DNA of 64,000 nucleotides from Branchinecta lynchi (Eukaryota; Arthropoda; Branchiopoda; Anostraca; Branchinectidae). A model generated the notes under the pieces. It did no database searches and was not told where the DNA came from. It saw only the letters and a list, made by a program, of their open reading frames with translations. The stretch is taken from assembly GCA_023053575.1 (NCBI GenBank), contig JAKZAP010000020.1, positions 16,859,998 through 16,923,997 on the forward strand, given 5' to 3'. Below, in pieces: positions 57,245-64,000 of the stretch (the stretch's first letter is position 1; every line of letters begins with the position of its first letter). Position numbers and translations under genes: made by a program.

Positions 57245-57620
57245 ACTTCTCAGATATACAGGAGGGGTCACTGACCACACATTTCACAACCACAAACTTG
57301 CTGCAAGAATTTTAAAATGAAATTTCCATGCAGTCCTGACTTGGTCCTGACAGTCAGGAACCGAAACCTGACTATTTTCAACACTTATGAGTCCCAATAT
57401 ATCCATTTCTTTGTTTTTTAACCTGCTAAAAAAATGGATTTTCTGGTTATTGACTTTGGTAACTCTATTTTCTTCATCACTTTGCAAATCACTGCAAAGA
57501 ATTCGGGCTCAGGTGAGAATGAGATGATTCTGTCTGAAAATATGTTTAGGCTAATAGAAAAATTTAGGAGAATTTATTCTTCCAGCATGTAAACCAGTGT
57601 ATAAGCTTCAACCAGGTATT
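57245..57620. mobile_element. Family G element, partial
   Basis: It shares the 'CAGGAGGGGT', 'TTTTAAAATGAAAT', 'TGGTTATTGACTTTGGTAA' and 'AGCATGTAAACCAGTG' motifs with one half of the element at 40690-41388, in order. Quite diverged. Confidence 0.55.
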
Positions 57621-57894
57621 TGTGTCGTGTTTTTAGTTTCTTTTTAAGCCAGACACATCTTTGTAAAGCAAAAGGAAAAACTTTTCTGGGATGAAGATCT
57701 GGAGAAAAAAAATTGTCTGAGGTTGGATCTTAGTAGGTTGGATCCTTAGTAGCCTTATTCTCATTTTCTACAGGTCACAGCTCTGGGACCTTTGTGCACA
57801 AGTGTAGTCCTTTCACCCCCGTCAAATTTGTATTTTCAGAGGTTCATTATTCCTGCGACTTCTTTAGGATCTGAATCATTTTAGTATAGATCGG

Positions 57895-58201
57895 CAGAGG
57901 CATCATGACTAGGGGGGGGGGAGGGGGGGATCCCCCCCCCTCAACCGTTGGACAGTCTGTACAAAATTCCGAGTAGGGGCGAAGTCGCATGATTTTTCGT
58001 CAAAACAGTAGATTTTTTCATGAAAACAATTGGTTTTTTGTCCAAATAGTCGGTTTTTCGGAAAGCAGTCGATTTTTTTCAAAAATGTCATTTTTATTGT
58101 TGAAACACAGTCGTTTTTTCTGCAGAAAAAGTTGGTAAAAATTACCAGCCAGTCGGTAAATGCCTTGTCCCCCCCCCACATTTTGGCTAGTAACGCCTCT
58201 C
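57895..58201. mobile_element. Family C MITE, hAT-like
   Basis: Ends CAGAGGCATCATGACTAG and, inverted, GAGAGGCGTTACTAGCC, 307 bases. The flanks TAGATCGG and TAGACCGG match in 7 of 8 positions. G-runs and C-runs border the left end and a GGGGGGGAC-type run the right. A 169-codon minus frame (57909-58418) crosses the element edge and is not a gene. Confidence 0.82.
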
Positions 58202-59112
58202 TAGACCGGCCTTTCAATATGCAAAGGAAGATGCATATTGATGATCGAATCAAATTTCTCATGGTATCTTTAGTCTTTGGCAATTGATCTTCAGCTTCTT
58301 GGTTTCTCATTTCTGGTGTACTTGGCCCAAGTGTGTTGGGCAGTTTCAACTGCCACCGAACAGACTGTACGCAATGGTGAATAGTGTAGATTCCATTTGA
58401 ACAGACTGAATTCAGCAAAAGGCTCCCTGATTTGAATCTGTATTAGTACCATACAGAATCTTCCTTTGAACCGAAAGGCCACATTTATCATCGGATTCAA
58501 AATTCACGCTCTATGCACGAAGAACAGCGTTGACGTGCCCAAAGAATTCGTTTTTGGTACGATGTTTACATTTTTTGCTACGAAACCAATCTGTAGCTCT
58601 CCCGCAGGAAGAAAAGATTTGTCACAAGAATTAATAAATATATGTTTTAAAAGTCTCTCTCCAATATCGTGAGTAATCGACCTTTGATAATAAGTTTGTC
58701 GTTGTCGTGTATGATGAGAAATACCGGAAAATTCAGTTTGGTCATTTCGCTGAAATATTTCGTTTAAGCTGAGGCTTAACCATAGAAGGAAGGAAAGGCT
58801 TGCTCTCGTTTAACTTCGGACAGTGCAATTTTTCATTTACGGCAGGACTTATGTACCTCACCGGTAGTTAAGTAGTGCCTTAATGATTATTGCCTTTAAT
58901 GCTAATCATTTCTGCCAAAGCATTGTATCTGACATCTGTTTTATGCATTATTTGAATATACTAATCAGTTCCTCTTTGCTGGACATGTTTCCCTCTTTTC
59001 TGTTGCAAATTTAAGAATTGTGATCAGCTAAGAAAAAAGTGACAGATTTTATCTGTGTTTTAGATCATTGGCTTCATCCTTGGTTTTGTTTCTCCTTGTA
59101 GATAATGAAATA
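58202..59112. other. Intergenic spacer
   Basis: About 0.9 kb. Near 58915-58965 it holds one end of the palindromic element also seen at 13128-13275 ('GCCAAAGCAT', 'GCATTATTTGAATA'). Nothing else is recognised. Confidence 0.45.
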
Positions 59113-59396
59113 CAGTCTACCACAAATCCCTGATTTTGGGATACCGTATGCCAGACACTGGGTATATCTAGCATGTGGCATAGCCTATGCCTCACGCTGG
59201 ATGCCCTATGCCAAACGCTGGGTACCTGTTGGTAATCTAACCCTGACCTACCCCAATATAAAGGAGTGCTGATTGGTTGATTTTTTAGCTTCACTCAAAT
59301 CATCAATATTTACTAGTTTACAGTATCCACCACCTGGCATAGTGTATCCAGAGTTAGGCATAGGGTATCCAAAAATCAGGGGTTTGTGGTTGACTG
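59113..59396. mobile_element. Family H MITE, hAT-like, perfect 8 bp duplication
   Basis: A 284-base element with ends CAGTCTACCACAAATCCCTG and, inverted, CAGTCAACCACAAACCCCTG, flanked by a perfect 8 bp repeat ATGAAATA (59105-59112 and 59397-59404). The inside has repeated GGCATA(G/C) and GGGTATCC words in both orientations. Single copy here. Confidence 0.87.
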
Positions 59397-59603
59397 ATGA
59401 AATAGGACTGCTAACTAAAGGTTTTATTTTCATCCAAGAGCTGTGTGATCAAAATTATGAAACCAAAACAGAGAGGCAGGCTATTTGATTAACGTAAAAC
59501 CATAGCTCCAGTCTGGTATGAAAAGGTTCAGAATAAAGTGATCAGCTAAGTGCAAAATTTTCTAAAGAGTAACAGTTGGTGGCTGCAGTTTATCCTTTAC
59601 AGC

Positions 59604-59958
59604 CAGAGGCGTTACTAGCCAAAATGTTTGGGGGGGGGGACGAGGAATTTACCGACTGGCTGAAAACTTTACCAACTTTTTCTGCAGAAAAAACCACTGT
59701 TTTCAACAATAAAAATACCATTATTGAAAAAAAATCGACTGATTTCCAGAAATATCTACTTATTTTCATAAAAACCGACTATTTTGACGAAAAATCGACC
59801 AATTTTCAGAAAAACCGACTATCGCCGGTGAAAAAAATCAACTGTTTTGACGAAAAATCGCGGCGCTTCGCACCGACTCGGTTATTTTTACCGACTGGCC
59901 GACGGCATTGGGGGGGGGCGTCCCCCCCCCCTCCCCCCCCCCAGTCGTGACGCCCCTG
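59604..59958. mobile_element. Family C MITE, hAT-like, perfect 8 bp duplication
   Basis: A 355-base element with ends CAGAGGCGTTACTAGCC and, inverted, CAGGGGCGTCACGACTG, flanked by a perfect TTTACAGC (59596-59603 and 59959-59966). The body alternates ACCGACTATTTTGACGAAAA-like words. It is the best-preserved copy in the window. A 124-codon frame over it is not a gene. Confidence 0.9.
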
Positions 59959-59966
59959 TTTACAGC

Positions 59967-60506
59967 AGTTAAATTAATGTTCCCAGCAAGTCTGCAAGAC
60001 ATTTGCTTAGTTTTATTATTATCATATTAGGTAGTCCTGCACAGAAAATCATACCTCTAGTCACAGGAGTTATTAATTGCATTTATTGCCACAAGAGACC
60101 TCTATTAAGTCCTCTGTCCTTTCTGCTAGTTTGGCCGTTTTCCTGTTAAGGCGGATCTTGGTGCATTCCCTTGAGCAGATTGGTTAACTCATTGTGGAGT
60201 TGCCAGTCTCCTTTTCCGCAGGCCTGAGCAGAAAGGAGAAAGGCCGTGGTTAAAAAATGGTAAAACGAGCAATGACAAGTAACTGTGTGGTGCCAATAAT
60301 GGGCAAACAAACCAAGGCCTTGGTAGATAGGTGACAACAAAGGGGACTTTCGTCTTGGGTTATCTAATTTCAAAATTGTTGGAAGTAAATTTCTGTTGAG
60401 TACAAACTAGTTCCTAGGTAAGGCAGCCACAAAAAGCCCTACTGGCAGCAGTGCAGATTTGCAGATTTTTCTAGAATGAAAAATGAATTGCTGGGAATTT
60501 ATCATA
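59967..60506. other. Intergenic spacer
   Basis: About 540 bases; no exon or repeat copy recognised. Confidence 0.45.
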
Positions 60507-61037
60507 TTTTTTTGGGATACCAAAATGTAACTGGAGGGATACTGATGACATCACAAAAGTTGTCAGTCCGTCTATAAGCACAATAACTCTCAAAGGGGTT
60601 GAGATCTTTTGTTCGAGTTTGGCACAATGACTCTTTGGGTGGGTCAAAGTACAGGCCAAGTTCAAAGATATATAGCTCTATAGCTCTATATTTAGGAGTG
60701 GAGGAGGGGTTGCAAATTAAGGGGCAAACAAAATATTTTTTAAAAGCTATTGAGATAGTTGATTTAGGGGTAAGAAGACATGCTGAATCCAAACATGTAA
60801 CTTATTTTCTTGCGGGATAAGTAGTTCACCTGGAATCTGGCAAAAACTGGACATTAAATTTGTCGACCAGTTATCGGCTATAGCAGTCCCACCCCTTTAT
60901 TCTCAAGCTAATGTACTTCTGCACCTGGATGCTGGCATTCATTTGTTTATTCTGGAGGCAGAGAAGGGTTTTAGAATTTACTGTAAAACATGTATGTCTT
61001 ATAAGCTAATTAGATATTCATTGATGGGGTAAGAAGG
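60507..61037 (-). mobile_element. Family B element, truncated
   Basis: Starts with a mutated palindrome (TTTTTGGGATACCAAAA), then 'GTAACTGGAGGGATACTGATG', a short GTCAGTCCGTC stub and two to three units closely like the copy at the left window edge. Interrupted at 61037 by a family C MITE; no continuation is seen beyond it. Confidence 0.75.
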
Positions 61038-61315
61038 CAGGGGCATCACAGCTGGGAGGGGGGCCCCCCTCCCTCAATGCTGTCGGCCGGTAGGTAAAAA
61101 AATAACCCGAGTCTACGCGAAGCGCTGCAACTTCAATCAAAACAGTTGATTTTTTCATGAAAATTGTCCGTTTTTCTGAAAAATTGTATTTTTTGTCAAA
61201 ATAGTCGGTTTATCTGAAAATCTGTGAAATTTGTGTGTGTTGGAAACGGTCGTTTTTTCTGCAGAAAAAGTTGGTAAAAAAATTTCTTGTCGGTAAATAG
61301 CTCGTTCTTCAAACT
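61038..61315. mobile_element. Family C MITE, right end missing
   Basis: Left end CAGGGGCATCACAGCTGG followed by the G/C-run palindrome and the typical AGTTGATTTTTTCATGAAAA body. The right CAGRGGC end is absent, with the copy fading after 'GTCGGTAAATAGCTCGTTC'. Confidence 0.7.
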
Positions 61316-62873
61316 TAAGCACCATATTCCCAGTTTCTCTTATAATGTATGGTCATCTGCTCCCAATGAAAAAAAAATTAACCCCCGCCATGCATTTGGA
61401 CCAATGTCCCTGTGTGACATAATCATTCTCAGAATATTTTTTGGTGCCAAATTGCACGAGTCTTGAACATGTGATGGCATGCTCCCTTTGTAATTAGTAG
61501 TCAAGAATTGTAATAATCTGGCTGGTTTAAAAAGGAACCAACAAATACGACAAAGGTACTAGATTGAAGATAATTCAATGGTTTGCATATGGGATAAATA
61601 AGTATTGCTTCAGTATTTCTAGTTAAACATATTTTTCTTTTCAAACAAGATCACCTCATTCTAACCTTTGCTTGAATTCATTGCCGTGGCTTACAAAATG
61701 ATGAAACGGTAGAATTACCAAGTGAATATCAAGAAAATCCCCTTTCAAAGCAGCTTCAAATCAAAGAAAATGCACAGAATCTGAATACTCTTGGACATAT
61801 GACTGTTAAAGAAGTCATATTTCCCTTTTGCCTTTAGGGCAGCATGTACATTATTTTTGACATTTTCACAGCAACATTCGCAGTAGTGTAAAATCTGGGT
61901 CAGGGATGAAGGATACTTGTACTGTACTTGTAAACATATCACTGTGAAAGTTTTCTGCCTCTTAATTTTTAATTTTCTCTCTTCGCTGCAGTTCTTGTAG
62001 TCTAGGATAGGAACTTTTGCTGCCTCAAGTTCACTCAAGAGTGGGTTTGAAAGAAATGAGAAGACACGTTTTTGAGATCAAAATGTATTATTTAATGCTG
62101 ACTTTGAATTGCTAGTTCGCTTTTACTAGTGTCACCTTTTGGTCACATTCGGATGCTGTCTGAAGTCAAAGTGGTGTCCTAAAACAGCCCTGCCATCTTC
62201 TCGTACTGAGGTTTGCTTCTCTGAACAAGTAGGAAGTATCTCAGATAAATGAGTATCCAGCCAGTACTTTTTCAGTACTCTTGGCTATTTAAATTTGGAA
62301 AATGTTCATGGATGAACTTTCAATAGGAAATATTGAAGACAGAACTGCTACTTGCTCAGTTGAAGAACTCCCAATGTCCTACTTAGGACTGACAAAAGAT
62401 GGATAGAGCTATTATATATTTTGAATCACAACTATAATTAATGAGAGTTTTGAGACTGAAGTGAGAAGTTTAGTCATTATAAAAATACAGAGTTGACAGT
62501 AGGGACTGATAGTTTCTTAAAGTACTCTCCTGCATCAAGCTGACAGGAATCTGGATGTTTTCTGTATTTTTAATAGCCAAATGATTTGGTATCTTCAGTA
62601 TCCATTTGAAGCTACTTCTAATATCGTTCATGTCTACTAATTTAAGACAGATAACTTTAAATCATAGGAGGAAATAATTTTGTGAATATAGGCGTTCTAG
62701 ATGCTATTTGCTCTAGGAAAATCAACCAAAGATCAATCGTGTCTCTTGAATTGTCATTGCTCCTTTTGAACAGAGAATAAGTGTTGGAGGCAGTGAAAAG
62801 AAAAGTAATGTGTGTTTAAGTGTAAATTGAAGTAAACAGCTTGGCACATCTATTTCTTCCTTTGCAGCAGAGA
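61316..62873. other. Upstream region and probable 5' intron of the eS7 gene
   Basis: The part 61500-62000 is a diverged family G copy (with 'GGAACCAACAAATACGACAAA' shortened motifs and 'AGCAGCTTCAAATC'). From 62040 to 62860 AT-rich sequence leads to a pyrimidine-rich acceptor CTTCCTTTGCAG at 62867. The eS7 promoter and 5' noncoding exon must lie here or further left; I cannot place them. Confidence 0.5.
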
Positions 62874-63044
62874 ATGGTGACTGGTTCGAAGATTGTCAAG
62901 CCTCTTGGGGAGAAAGCTGATGAGTTTGAGACTGTTATTGGACAGGCTCTTCTCGAGTTGGAGCTTAACTCTGACCTTAAGGCTCAGTTGAGAGAACTTC
63001 ACATTACTGCTGCCAGGGAAGTTGATGTTGGAGCTGGAAAGAAG
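62874..63044 (+). CDS. RPS7: Ribosomal protein eS7 (RPS7), first coding exon
   Basis: Component of the small ribosomal subunit. The 171 nt exon reads '[19 protein letters not shown]', '[20 protein letters not shown]' and '[16 protein letters not shown]', a close match to the N-terminus of animal eS7. It ends in phase 0 at a GTAATA donor. The acceptor TTTGCAG lies six bases before the ATG (or three if the second CAG is used), so the leader is spliced, as in other animals. The next exon, starting with the 'FVPVPQ' region in relatives, was not found before the window ends; intron 2 is at least 950 bases. About 57 of the roughly 190 residues are present. Confidence 0.96.
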
Positions 63045-63536
63045 GTAATATTCTTGTGCTATTAAATAACTGGTTTGGTGTTTCAGTTGTTCTCTTTCTT
63101 GCCACCATCGCAAAAAAATGACAATATATACTAAAATATGCCTAGAAGTAGAAGTGGAAAAAATATAAGCGTAAAAATATGAGTGGAATATGTTATATAT
63201 GTGCATGTGAAGTACAAAGCTGTGAATCCTACCCATCATCTTCAACTTGGTTTCCAAGTTCTTTCAAAACACTTGAATTCCAGGAGTCTGTCATGTTCTC
63301 TCACATCCAAATTGTTGGTTCTCAGAGATACGTGATAGATTTGATTGAGTGTCTTGTCTGAAATTACAGTTCTTGAAAAATTATCTGGCTTGTAGAATTT
63401 GTTCTTTAGCTGTGTGCAAGAAAAAAGAAAAGTCAAAGAAAATTGGCAAAAACTTCTAAGTAGTTGACTGCACGAAACAGATGCGCCAGATTGTTTTATT
63501 CCAGCGATATTTTCTCTGTATTTAGCAAGGGCCCTC
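63045..63536. other. eS7 intron, unassigned part
   Basis: AT-rich intron. I looked for intronic snoRNA signatures because eS7 introns host snoRNAs in some vertebrates, and could not defend a box C/D or H/ACA call. Confidence 0.45.
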
Positions 63537-63540
63537 TTAA

Positions 63541-63980
63541 AGTTTAACTGGAAAGCCAACTTATTTTTTGTCATTTAATTCAGTACACTGAATTATTTGG
63601 ATTCTGCAAAGGGATTTTTTCATTTTCCACTGTATGCTCTAGTTATGACGTCAGAATATCTGCAGCTGTCATATGCAGCCGTCCCCATAGCATAAATTCT
63701 ACTATGTCGCGGGAGATTTTAGTCTCAACACAAAAAATTGGCTTTTCAGTCCGCAGTGGTGAAATCGGTGAAGATTGCTTTGTGCCTGAATCTTTCAGGT
63801 AAGGCATACAGTAAAAAGCGCATAGAGGTACCACAAATCACACGGAAATTCCACTATTTGAAAATCAATTATTCGTGAATAGTGGAACAATGAAGTAACA
63901 CATTTTTCAGTGGGCCTTTCAGCCAATTGAAGTGAATAAGTGATGGGTAACTAGACTGTACTATCCCACTTGGTTGAACC
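63541..63980. mobile_element. Family E MITE, diverged, TTAA target
   Basis: A 440-base element flanked by TTAA (63537-63540 and 63981-63984), ends AGTTTAACTGGAAAG and, inverted, GGTTCAACCAAG. Inner motifs 'GGTACCACAAATCACACGG' and 'TATTCGTGAATAGTGGAAC' match family E in inverse orientation. It is much more diverged than the copies at 19.7 and 51.6 kb. Confidence 0.8.
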
Positions 63981-64000
63981 TTAAGGCTAAAATCCAGAAA

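Noticed and set aside
57909..58418. 169-codon minus-strand frame
   Set aside because: Crosses the edge of a hAT-like MITE and includes low-complexity Phe/Lys words from its body; no recognisable domain.

Overview
This window is nuclear DNA of an intron-bearing animal, most likely an invertebrate. The clues are three host genes with GT-AG introns and animal-type protein families, a tRNA gene with internal pol III boxes and no encoded CCA, and a very dense load of short non-autonomous transposons. The species cannot be named from the sequence. Standard genetic code fits all recognised exons.

Host genes. (1) A DENND4-type gene (Rab guanine-nucleotide exchange factor with an MABP domain and a DENN module) lies on the minus strand. 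Six coding exons were placed by splice sites, phase and family resemblance: 38911-39109, 31533-31629, 29052-29295, 27499-27568, 20957-21129 and 15604-15827. They join in frame for about 335 residues; the rest of the gene was not found and should lie in repeat-filled intron sequence or left of base 1. (2) A complete RNase H1 gene lies on the minus strand in four exons (54312-54364, 52213-52574, 48336-48634, 46546-46632). It encodes 266 residues with the hybrid-binding domain and all catalytic acidic residues. (3) The first coding exon of ribosomal protein eS7 (62874-63044) lies on the plus strand, and the gene runs off the right edge. RNase H1 and eS7 are divergent, separated by about 8.5 kb of repeats. 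A tRNA-Thr(TGT) gene sits antisense inside a DENND4 intron (17266-17337).

Mobile DNA fills the rest. Two unrelated families, called here A and B, share one build: a CAAGA-type start with a small 3-base-loop stem, a central tandem-repeat array, a short tetranucleotide-like microsatellite, and a 3' palindrome whose stem repeats the subterminal 5' motif. This resembles non-autonomous Helentrons (HINE, DINE-1, pearl). A 4.9 kb foldback element (9506-14376) has long arms made of CGTCAGTT repeats and a perfect 9 bp target duplication; a paralogous empty site lies nearby. Short MITE-like families show clear target duplications: TTAA (families E and F), 3 bp PIF/Harbinger type (family D and a singleton), 8 bp hAT type (families C and H), and TA (one nested element). 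Several are nested in each other, so insertion order and exact junctions can be read here.

Decayed LINE reverse-transcriptase tails (CR1/Jockey-like, some with TTGA-type 3' tails) and one gag-protease fragment are also present. Most open reading frames above 60 codons are artefacts of repeats. Nothing bacterial, viral or CRISPR-like was seen.
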